Source of the DNA: a virus
IMG/VR virus record: IMGVR_UViG_3300025687_000001
Span: 96,862-160,861 of that record
Direction: 5' to 3' (one strand)
Length of the DNA: 64,000 bases
Below are positions 47,729 through 54,931 of the stretch, piece after piece. How positions within the stretch are numbered: the first letter of the stretch is position 1; the number at the start of each line of letters is the position of its first letter. Position numbers and translations under genes: made by a program. The notes below the pieces were generated by a model that made no database searches, was not told where the DNA came from, and was given only the letters and a program-made list of their open reading frames with translations.

Positions 47729-49863
47729 CAGGCGCTGCCTTCGTCACTGTGCCGAGTCACCACGCCCATGTCCTCGCCGAAAGCGGAGCCGGCTTCAACG
47801 TCAGCAGCGTCAACAGCACCCACGATGTTGAAAGCTGCGTCGAAGACCGGCTCCGCTCGGCCGTCCCCTCCGCCCTCTAGTAGGACGTCGACCTGGTACT
47901 GCAACTCCGGTGTGGACGAAGTGCTAGAACCAATGCCGAAGAGAGTTTGGAAGATGCGGTAAGTATCTAGAGCTGCTTGCATGCTGGCGTCCCCAGCGAG
48001 GAAAGCAAGGCCACCAACGGTATCTTCGTCTCCGAACTTTGGCACGCGGTTGTCGGCTACGAAGTCCGTGAAGCTAGTTTTTTCTAGCCTTTCGGAGAGG
48101 CGCTCGCTGAGCGAAGCGTCGCCGTCTACGGGAGTGGGATCATTTAAGTTGCTCGCTGGGGCGTTCTGGACGCTGTCTTTTAGCACGTCCACCATGAACG
48201 CGTTGCCTCCGAGACCAAAGAAGCTCAGAGCGTGGAACCCTGCGCTGATGTTGAAAAGGTCTCGGACCATTGCCAGAAGGGCGTTTAGACGACGAGCAAG
48301 TGCAACCCACTTTTCTACCTCCGCTACCATGGAACTTACCAAATCAGAGAACAGCCCAGCTGTATCAACGGGTAGGTCTAACAGCTGGTTAAGCACAACT
48401 CGCAGCTCGTCAATGAGAGCCACTAGCCCTGCTGGTAAGAAGTCTGATACGCGGCCGGAGACCCAGTCCGGCGGGATACCCCCAGAGCTGGCGCCCCTTT
48501 CTTTAGGTAGTAGCACGCTAACTGGCGCAGAGAGAACCTCTACCTCGAAATCTGAGGTGAGGCTGGAGCTTAGCTTTTTCTTGTAGACGCGGCCCACCCG
48601 GTAGACCCACGTGTCACCCGCGTCTCCGGGTACGAAGTCTTCGTCGATGTACGTTTTGGACCAGAGGTCGGTATCCACGCGCGTACGCTCGAATGCTGCT
48701 ACGGGCTTGCCTCGGTCGTGGAACTTAACAAAGTCAGCAATGCCAGCAGCCCACTCAGCGCTAGCAGGGCTAGCAGTGTTGAGATCTTTAGTAGCGTACA
48801 GGATGTCGCGCTGCGGCTGCCAGGCCGGATAGTACCCAGAGAGCTTGAAGCTCACTTTGGGGCGGTCCCAGTGAGCAGCAGTCTTAGGCGCGTCCGTGGC
48901 AGACGCCAGAGCTTCTACGCGCAGCCCGGTGGGTGCCGGAGGCAGATCTAGCCCAGCGTTGCTACCAATGAAGTCCCCAAAGAGCGCTAAGAGGTCTAGC
49001 CACTTCTGGTGCAGCAGGCCGAGGTCCGTGCCTCCGTACACAATGATGATGCCGCCAACCCAGGCGTTGGAGCTGAGCTGCGGGCGTTCCAGATCGTCGA
49101 CGTCATTAAGAGAAGCTTCAAAGGTGTCAATGAAGCCGTTCATCCCTCCCCGGGAGGCCGTCTTATTCGCAGCAGTAGGAACCACGCCAGCACTAATACG
49201 ATTACGTATGTCGCTAGCAGAAGTAGAGTAAGAAGATCCGATACCGAGTGCGGATCCGACAGCCTCTCGAAGATTGACCGTTGTGGCCTCAAGTTTGGCC
49301 ACGCGTTTGGCAGCGTCAGGTCCGGGCGGGGCCTGAAGAGGCACACTAAGTGCGTAAACACCTGTAGTACCAGTAAAGAGCCCCAGGACATCCTCAATCT
49401 CCGCCTTCACTGCGTTGACAATGGCCGACAGCGCATCAACGCGAGCGAGCTGCGCTGCCTCTATAAGCTTGAGGATTGTTAGTACTGCTTCAAGCAGGGA
49501 CTTAACGGTGTTGACAATGTCTGCCAACGCATCAACGCCAGAGGCAAAGGCGTTGGGCAGCTTCAAGCTCAGTCCGTCCCACCGCCACGCTGCTACTGTG
49601 CTGTCCAGCACACCCAGCGCAGCAGTGAGAGCGTCGCCAGTCTCGTCAGCGATTACGCCCTGCTCTGCATTGCTATTGGTTACGGCAGCGTAGTTACGGT
49701 ATTGAGCGACCTCGAGAGCACGTTTCTCCGTGGCCAGCAACACGTCGTCAACAGCGATGCCGAAGACAGGCTTCATCTGCTGGTCAAACCCCACCCGCTG
49801 GGACTGGTTGGTCGGGTAGGAGTTCTTGCCTACGTTGTCTGGTTTGTAGGGTCGGCGGGCCAT
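47725..49863 (-). CDS. Large virion structural protein (tail or baseplate)
   Basis: 712 residues. N-terminal 200 residues helical with Leu/Ile/Val repeats, then a Pro/Gly-rich beta part with fibronectin-like patterns (PPAPTGLRVEAL; DTWVYRVGRVYKKKL), then a long helical segment. Size and position next to the spike gene suggest a baseplate or tail protein. No closer assignment. Confidence 0.6.
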   Translation of the reverse strand: MARRPYKPDNVGKNSYPTNQSQRVGFDQQMKPVFGIAVDDVLLATEKRALEVAQYRNYAAVTNSNAEQGVIADETGDALTAALGVLDSTVAAWRWDGLSLKLPNAFASGVDALADIVNTVKSLLEAVLTILKLIEAAQLARVDALSAIVNAVKAEIEDVLGLFTGTTGVYALSVPLQAPPGPDAAKRVAKLEATTVNLREAVGSALGIGSSYSTSASDIRNRISAGVVPTAANKTASRGGMNGFIDTFEASLNDVDDLERPQLSSNAWVGGIIIVYGGTDLGLLHQKWLDLLALFGDFIGSNAGLDLPPAPTGLRVEALASATDAPKTAAHWDRPKVSFKLSGYYPAWQPQRDILYATKDLNTASPASAEWAAGIADFVKFHDRGKPVAAFERTRVDTDLWSKTYIDEDFVPGDAGDTWVYRVGRVYKKKLSSSLTSDFEVEVLSAPVSVLLPKERGASSGGIPPDWVSGRVSDFLPAGLVALIDELRVVLNQLLDLPVDTAGLFSDLVSSMVAEVEKWVALARRLNALLAMVRDLFNISAGFHALSFFGLGGNAFMVDVLKDSVQNAPASNLNDPTPVDGDASLSERLSERLEKTSFTDFVADNRVPKFGDEDTVGGLAFLAGDASMQAALDTYRIFQTLFGIGSSTSSTPELQYQVDVLLEGGGDGRAEPVFDAAFNIVGAVDAADVEAGSAFGEDMGVVTRHSDEGSAC

Positions 49864-50049
49864 TTACTTAAGTTTAGTTTCCGCCTTCTTCAGCTCCAAC
49901 CTTGCCTGCTCCACCAGCTGAGTAATCCTGCCAGCCATGGCCTTCTGGATGACCTCGTTGGCCTTCTCTAGTGACTGGAGGGCGGGGGAGTCAAAGCCGT
50001 CCGGATTCTTGGTCCACTTAGCGTCTTCTACGGGGATTTTGGGGGTCAA
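49864..50049 (-). CDS. Small helical virion-cluster protein
   Basis: 61 residues. Charged amphipathic helix (LEKANEVIQKAMAGRITQLVEQARLELKKAETKLK). The stop is adjacent to the start of the 712-residue gene, so the two are probably co-translated. Confidence 0.6.
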   Translation of the reverse strand: MTPKIPVEDAKWTKNPDGFDSPALQSLEKANEVIQKAMAGRITQLVEQARLELKKAETKLK

Positions 50050-50059
50050 GAGAAGTCTC

Positions 50060-51676
50060 CTAGGTTGCTAAAGCTACAGACAAGGAAGCAATGGGAGTCA
50101 CAAGCCCCGACAGCGAAGGCGTGAAGGGCACAGCGGGAGTCCCGGTAGGCCCAGCGCTAGAGGGGTGCGTATGCGCGTCTAGTAGCAGGTGTAGCTGGTT
50201 GAGGTACGCCAGCAGCATGTTGTACTTGCACGCAGGGTCGCCGGGGCCTGTGGGGATTAGGCCTCCCGGAACTCCACCCAAGAGGACTCGAGGTGCGTTG
50301 AGTACGATGCCAAACGTGGCAGCCTTGCCTAGAGTAGACGGTACCCCCGTAACCGCGTTAACGACGAAGGAGCCGGCCTGGTTGATGGTGGCGAGTACAT
50401 CGCCCGTGTGCACGTCCAGTTTGATCGAGGGGTAGGAGGCGGGGTAACCGAGAGATCCCACAGCCGAAGTAGGGTTTCCCACATCGAGCTCGAAGTTTCC
50501 ATTGACTACCTCGATTTTCTTGCCTCGGACCTGGCCGGGGGTGGGGGTTACGTCTTTCTCTACGCGATACCCAGAGACGGTCTCGGTGCTGGTATGCGAC
50601 GCGGTAACGCTGAAGTCACCGGTAGAGATGCTGTGCTTAGTGCCGGACTGGTCTTGGATGCCCGAGCCAGCGGACCGGCTAACCGTAGTGGCCTTACGCG
50701 CGTAGGCCCCGCCGATTTCTTTAGTATCGTTGCCCCGGATGATTTCGTTGGCTTCCTGGCGGCTACGAGCTCCTGCAGTAGCCTTGGCTTTCTCGCGTTC
50801 GCTGATGGTGCGCCCCTCTATCTGGATGTCTCCAGCCGGCGACACGTTTAGCCCAGCAATGACGTTCTTTCCGGCGTCCAAGAAGCGCAAGTAGAACAGC
50901 GAGCCTGCCTCGCCCAGACCACACTCAATGTCCCAGTTTTCTCGAGTAGGGTGGGCTTCTCGGACGTTGGTAGCGCCTCTGAAACTCATCGAGGCCTTGC
51001 CGTTGTCCGACACTATCCGGAACTCACCCATGTCGGTGAAGAGCTCAAAGTTGCGAGCTACTACGCGGATGAGGTCCCCGAGCTTGAAACCCAGAATCTG
51101 AGCTAGGTCGCTAGCTCTGAAGATGTTGACTCCACCCTCGAAGACTCCGAGACCATTGCCGTCCCCAGCCTGTAGGAGCCAATCTCCGGGCCCGGCGTCC
51201 CGGCCCTGCCCCTCCGAGTAGTCAGCGCCCCCAGTACGTGAGAAAAGCGGGTCCTGCGCGCCTCCCAGGTCTTCGCGGGCTAGGGGCACTGCGGTAGTCT
51301 TGGCCACGTCGCCTACTGTAGTAGGAGTGCTAGACTCCCCGGACCCCGCTTGACGAGCTGCTCCTTCCCCCAGGTACCCGACAACGAAAGGAGATTCGCC
51401 GTCGATGCGAGAGGTGACCGCCACTGCTCCTGGTTTGGGGAGGTGGATTTGGCCCCCACGCAGGTCGGGGTCTAGAGCGGAGCGCATGATGGGAATAGAG
51501 TCTTTGACCGCACCGGACCCCAGGTACTGCAGGGTACAGGTGTGTGTTGCTGGGTCTACGGCTATTACGGTGGCCTTAGCGAAGCCTACAGGGTGCTCAA
51601 AGGTATCATCCGTAGACGGGACGGACGCTCTAGGCTGGTAGGTGCCTACTAAGGGCTTAGCGGGTCGGCGCTGCAT
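50060..51676 (-). CDS. Baseplate spike / hub protein (gpV/gp5-like)
   Basis: 538 residues. An OB-fold-like start at residues 30-105 (AKATVIAVDPATHTCTLQYL; GAVAVTSRIDGESPFVVGYL), a beta-rich repetitive middle, and a C-terminal LLLDAHTHPSSAGPTGTP, the His-containing tip motif of membrane-piercing spikes. Expected to sit under the tail tube as the puncturing tip. Confidence 0.75.
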   Translation of the reverse strand: MQRRPAKPLVGTYQPRASVPSTDDTFEHPVGFAKATVIAVDPATHTCTLQYLGSGAVKDSIPIMRSALDPDLRGGQIHLPKPGAVAVTSRIDGESPFVVGYLGEGAARQAGSGESSTPTTVGDVAKTTAVPLAREDLGGAQDPLFSRTGGADYSEGQGRDAGPGDWLLQAGDGNGLGVFEGGVNIFRASDLAQILGFKLGDLIRVVARNFELFTDMGEFRIVSDNGKASMSFRGATNVREAHPTRENWDIECGLGEAGSLFYLRFLDAGKNVIAGLNVSPAGDIQIEGRTISEREKAKATAGARSRQEANEIIRGNDTKEIGGAYARKATTVSRSAGSGIQDQSGTKHSISTGDFSVTASHTSTETVSGYRVEKDVTPTPGQVRGKKIEVVNGNFELDVGNPTSAVGSLGYPASYPSIKLDVHTGDVLATINQAGSFVVNAVTGVPSTLGKAATFGIVLNAPRVLLGGVPGGLIPTGPGDPACKYNMLLAYLNQLHLLLDAHTHPSSAGPTGTPAVPFTPSLSGLVTPIASLSVALAT

Positions 51677-51697
51677 GACGAAATACTACATGATTCA

Positions 51698-51705
51698 GGT
51701 ATAAG
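51698..51705 (+). promoter_or_regulatory. AGGTATAAG promoter box
   Basis: TTCAGGTATAAG with ATAAG at 51701, 10 nt before ATG 51711; divergent from the spike gene. Confidence 0.55.
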
Positions 51706-51710
51706 GAAGT

Positions 51711-52997
51711 ATGCCAATCAACGATGACGAGCTGGTCAGGTCGACCAGACGTCGATACAATAAGCTTGTTTTGGAGTTATCGGCCCTGGAAGGGCCGTAC
51801 TCCGTGCTGATCTCGCGCCGAGAGGCGCTCAACGCCGAGATATCGGCGGCTGAGGCCAAACTCGAGCAGGTACGCACGCAGATTCGCGCACTGCATGACG
51901 TCATGGCCTCGTTTGGCGAGGAGGAGTTGCCTCCGCCTCCTGCTCGCACCGTCCAGGAAGTCGCTGCTCCCGAGCCACCACCAAGCTCGGCCGCGGAGAA
52001 TCCTTGGGCGTCGTTTGTGGTGCCAACGGTTTCTACGTTGGTGCCTCAGGCTCCGCCGCAGCCCGTCCCTGCCAGGCTCAAGAAGCCCGCTGCGCCGGTA
52101 GTTCCTCGCGCTACTCCAATTGCACCCGAGGAGTGGCCTACGCAGGCGTCTCAGGAGCCGCAGGAGTCCCCGGAGCCCAAGGCTACGCCAGCAGCGGGGG
52201 CGTGTCCCCGGTGCCACGAAGCCACCGGGCTCTCCAAGAAGGCTACGCGGCGTGAGCTGCGCAAGTTCTGTCGGTCGTGCGTCAACGCGGCGGACACGTT
52301 CCTGCGGCGTAACAAGCTGCCTGCTTTCTTGGCGGGGCAGTACCTCCTGGAGGTACCTTCGCAGAAGGTTGAGCGGGCTAGCCTCGTGCGCGAGCTGGGC
52401 GTAGCGTTCCTCCAGCGGCTCGATGTCATGCCGCTGATAAGCACCCGGGAGACCTACACGGGCCACGTACCGCCGCTTCGTACGAAGAAGGGGGAGCCGG
52501 AGAAGCCAGCAGCGCCTTCAACCCCACCCGCCCGGCAGCGCAAGAGCCCGCACCCCGATGACATCCGGGCCGCGGCAGCTCTAGTGGCTGAAGGCTCGAC
52601 GTGGGAAGAGGTAGCGAAGTTCCTGGGGATCTCCGTGCTGGCGCTGCAGGAATATGTGGCGGAGCTGGAGAAGATAGTTCCTCCGGAGGAGCCGCTGGTC
52701 GTTCCGGAAGTTCTGGAAGCCGAAGCGGAAGTTCCGGCCCCGGCGGAGAGCGCTAAGCTCAATTACACCGAGCTGGTGTTGCAGTACATGCGAAACCACC
52801 CGAGGGCCAGCTACATGGCGGCGGACGTGGCTAACCGCGTGCTGCCGGGCAAGGTCAACCGGAAGGAGATCAGCACCGTCCGGAAGATCCTCGAGGACAT
52901 GGTTCACTCCGGTGTGCTACACCGTAACAGCAACAGCGGCGGGCGCGGCGTGACCTACACCATCCGCCTTCCGCCCTCGAACCGAAAGGCGGGTTGA
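51711..52997 (+). CDS. DNA-binding regulator with coiled coil, zinc site, HTH and winged helix
   Basis: 428 residues. A coiled coil at about 5-70, a Pro/Ala linker, a Cys4 site (CPRCHEATG then FCRSCVN) near 163-195, an HTH-like segment (WEEVAKFLGISVLALQEYV) near 300, and a winged-helix-like end (YMAADVANRVL; ISTVRKILEDMVHSGVLHR). Its layout and isolated promoter suggest a transcription factor; target unknown. It interrupts the minus-strand structural block. Confidence 0.65.
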   Translation: MPINDDELVRSTRRRYNKLVLELSALEGPYSVLISRREALNAEISAAEAKLEQVRTQIRALHDVMASFGEEELPPPPARTVQEVAAPEPPPSSAAENPWASFVVPTVSTLVPQAPPQPVPARLKKPAAPVVPRATPIAPEEWPTQASQEPQESPEPKATPAAGACPRCHEATGLSKKATRRELRKFCRSCVNAADTFLRRNKLPAFLAGQYLLEVPSQKVERASLVRELGVAFLQRLDVMPLISTRETYTGHVPPLRTKKGEPEKPAAPSTPPARQRKSPHPDDIRAAAALVAEGSTWEEVAKFLGISVLALQEYVAELEKIVPPEEPLVVPEVLEAEAEVPAPAESAKLNYTELVLQYMRNHPRASYMAADVANRVLPGKVNRKEISTVRKILEDMVHSGVLHRNSNSGGRGVTYTIRLPPSNRKAG

Positions 52998-53206
52998 TGC
53001 CCCGGTTTGCTGTAACGGTGAAGCGCACCTTCGTACGCGAGTACGAGTTCGCCGTAGACGCTGCTGACCAGGCGGACGCCGAGGCCCAGGTCTCTCAAGC
53101 CATGCAGCTGCTGGAACAAACCAGCCGCTGCGACTCCTTCGTAGAAGAGGAGTGGGCGGTAGGGGAGACCCGGGTCCTGCGGGCGGTAACGAGCAGCGAA
53201 GAGTGA
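52997..53206 (+). CDS. Small partner protein
   Basis: 69 residues. VTVKRTFVREYEFAVDAADQ then ADAEAQVSQAMQLLEQ is a beta-alpha fold resembling DpnD/PcfM-like phage proteins. The ATG follows the regulator stop (TTGATG). Confidence 0.6.
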   Translation: MPRFAVTVKRTFVREYEFAVDAADQADAEAQVSQAMQLLEQTSRCDSFVEEEWAVGETRVLRAVTSSEE

Positions 53207-53212
53207 GGTTCT

Positions 53213-53307
53213 CAACACCCAGGCAGCGCAAGCGACCCCCGTTCGGGGGTAACGCTGATGCTCCGCCCGACCCGTGCAGTATGGGCGCTGTCTGGGTGTT
53301 GTTTTTT
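53213..53307. terminator. Long bidirectional terminator
   Basis: CAACACCCAGGCAGCGC (53213-53229) pairs with GCGCTGTCTGGGTGTTG (53285-53301), 17 bp with one wobble, then T6; an inner ACCCCC/GGGGGT hairpin sits in the loop. Between convergent genes. Confidence 0.8.
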
Positions 53308-53310
53308 AGG

Positions 53311-53685
53311 TTAGCGAGTCAGTTTCTGCCAGGCGCTGTCACCTTCACGCGAGATGGCGGAGCCCTTGGCGGCGCCGTAAGTGCCCCCCAGGCCAGCACC
53401 TAGCAGACCGGCCAGCATTGCGCCTCTCCCCCCTCCAGCGAGGCCTCCCAGCGCTCCCGCCCCCAAGCCGCCTGCGGCCCCTCCCAAGAGACCGCCGCCC
53501 GTCATATGCCCCCACCGGCTCAAGCCTCGACCCTCAGGAGCATTAAACGCTGCGAGCAGAGGCCCGCCTAACAGCGCGTTCCCTACGTCCGTGGAATCAA
53601 TGTCGGCAGCCGCCTTAACAACCCCAGCATCAATCAGCGCCTGCTGCGCGCCAACGTCGTATGCCTGCTTAAGAAACGGGTTCAT
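53311..53685 (-). CDS. Glycine-zipper virion protein with FLKQAY module (1)
   Basis: 124 residues. MNPFLKQAYDVGAQQALIDA begins with the shared N-terminal module, then a helix and long Gly/Ala/Leu stretches (GGGLLGGAAGGLGAGALGG). Glycine-zipper proteins often insert in membranes during DNA injection. Ribosome site GGAGCTAAA is 5' of the ATG. Confidence 0.65.
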   Translation of the reverse strand: MNPFLKQAYDVGAQQALIDAGVVKAAADIDSTDVGNALLGGPLLAAFNAPEGRGLSRWGHMTGGGLLGGAAGGLGAGALGGLAGGGRGAMLAGLLGAGLGGTYGAAKGSAISREGDSAWQKLTR

Positions 53686-53694
53686 TTTAGCTCC
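53656..53694 (-). repeat. 39-bp direct repeat, copy A
   Basis: Carries the ribosome site and first ten codons of the 53685 gene; identical to 53732-53770. Confidence 0.9.
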
Positions 53695-53698
53695 TAAA

Positions 53699-53761
53699 CT
53701 ACAGATTTTCTTCTTTGACTAACGAGTCAGTGTCGTATGCCTGCTTAAGAAACGGGTTCAT
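53699..53761 (-). CDS. Mini-gene carrying only the FLKQAY module
   Basis: 20 codons: MNPFLKQAYD then TDSLVKEENL and stop. Made by the 39-bp duplication with its own ribosome site. May be a free copy of the module or duplication debris. Confidence 0.4.
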   Translation of the reverse strand: MNPFLKQAYDTDSLVKEENL

Positions 53762-53770
53762 TTTAGCTCC
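53732..53770 (-). repeat. 39-bp direct repeat, copy B
   Basis: Exact copy of 53656-53694, 76 bp away. Confidence 0.9.
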
Positions 53771-53772
53771 AG

Positions 53773-54450
53773 TTAGAAACCAATTGCATCGTCGATGGCG
53801 TCCGAGCCCTGGTGGCCGTCCTGCTTAGCGCCGGGGTCCCACGGGAGAAGCCTATCACACATGCCGGAGACGTTCTCCATGATCATGTTCTGCCCGGCGT
53901 TAAGCCCAACAGTCCACTGGTTCATGCAGCACAGCTCTAGGTAAAATCCCCCCAAAGTGTTGTGGCTCTTGTCGCGGAAAGCGATAGCCATCCCGAAGGG
54001 GATGAGCAGAAGCTCCGAGTCAAGGTTAACGAAGTAATCTGTTTGCTTTCCGCGAGGGTGAATGGGCTCATCGAAAGTATCCGGGTCTACCCCGGCTTCG
54101 ATAGCATTACGGTACAGAGCCTTCACCATGTTACGGCCCTTAACGAAGAGCCGCCCCATCTGCCAGGTTAGCGAGCTTTTACCCGATAGGAAAAAGCTGC
54201 GCCCCGACCCGATGGTCTGCACAGGCACGGTAGGCTTAGCCTGCGCCACCTGGAACGCTTGCATCATGCCCACGGCGTACAGCTTGCGCCCCGCAACGTT
54301 GTCGTTGCGCAGCTTCATGCGCGGAGGACCAATCATGACGAGAGTGTCATCCGGGTGCGCGGCTGTGTAGGCCGCGTTGTCCATGATACGCTCTACGTAC
54401 TGGTCCTGGTAGAGCCACGAGTTGAGGTCCTCGGTTACCTTATCAGCCAC
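53773..54450 (-). CDS. Virion protein, tail-tube candidate
   Basis: 225 residues. Beta-rich with SGRSFFLSGKSSLTWQMGRL, FGMAIAFRDKSHNTLGGFYL and AGQNMIMENVSGMCDRLLPW. Size, fold pattern and position two genes after the sheath suggest the tail tube. Overlaps the upstream gene by 8 nt. Confidence 0.55.
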   Translation of the reverse strand: MADKVTEDLNSWLYQDQYVERIMDNAAYTAAHPDDTLVMIGPPRMKLRNDNVAGRKLYAVGMMQAFQVAQAKPTVPVQTIGSGRSFFLSGKSSLTWQMGRLFVKGRNMVKALYRNAIEAGVDPDTFDEPIHPRGKQTDYFVNLDSELLLIPFGMAIAFRDKSHNTLGGFYLELCCMNQWTVGLNAGQNMIMENVSGMCDRLLPWDPGAKQDGHQGSDAIDDAIGF

Positions 54451-54931
54451 GGTTGTCCTCCGGGTTCATTTCCTTGAGACGCTGGCGGTACCAGTGGGTC
54501 CCGTAGCCGCTGCCTCCAAGGCTACCTAGGATTGCGGGAAGCGCAATCATCTTTGCTCTAGTGTCGTCGCTCAGGTCTGCGCCGAGAGCGTTAGCGAGGG
54601 CGCCTGCGCCCCAGCCTCCAAAAGCGCCTCCGAGGGCTCCTAGCGCTCCACCGCCGATACCCGCACCGGTACCTCCGACAGCGTGCATGATGCGGTCATT
54701 GGGCGCCGTAGCCCCGCTAACGATGCCTCCAGCAAGGGGGCTCAGCAGAGCGCTGGCGGCCGGAGCAGCGTAATCGCCTGCGGTGACCAGCGCGTTTTGC
54801 CCTTTGGGCTTAGCCTTGGGCTTGGACTCAGACTTAGGCTTCTTTTTAGCCTCGTCGTCGGACTTTGCCGCGAACTTCTGGAAGTCCTCCAGCGCCTGCC
54901 GGGCCCCTAACTGGTAAGCAACGTGAAGCAT
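54443..54931 (-). CDS. Glycine-zipper virion protein with module variant (2)
   Basis: 162 residues. The N-terminus HVAYQLGARQALEDFQKFA is a diverged module, followed by a Lys/Ser/Pro linker and Gly/Ala membrane-like segments (GGTGAGIGGGALGALGGAFG). The start overlaps the sheath stop. Confidence 0.6.
   Translation of the reverse strand: MLHVAYQLGARQALEDFQKFAAKSDDEAKKKPKSESKPKAKPKGQNALVTAGDYAAPAASALLSPLAGGIVSGATAPNDRIMHAVGGTGAGIGGGALGALGGAFGGWGAGALANALGADLSDDTRAKMIALPAILGSLGGSGYGTHWYRQRLKEMNPEDNRG

Noticed and set aside
47981-48586. A 201-codon plus-strand frame
   Set aside because: Antisense to the 712-residue structural protein; Ser/Thr/Arg-rich composition typical of a shadow frame.
51777-52466. 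A 229-codon minus-strand frame
   Set aside because: Arg/Leu-rich shadow of the zinc/HTH regulator on the plus strand.
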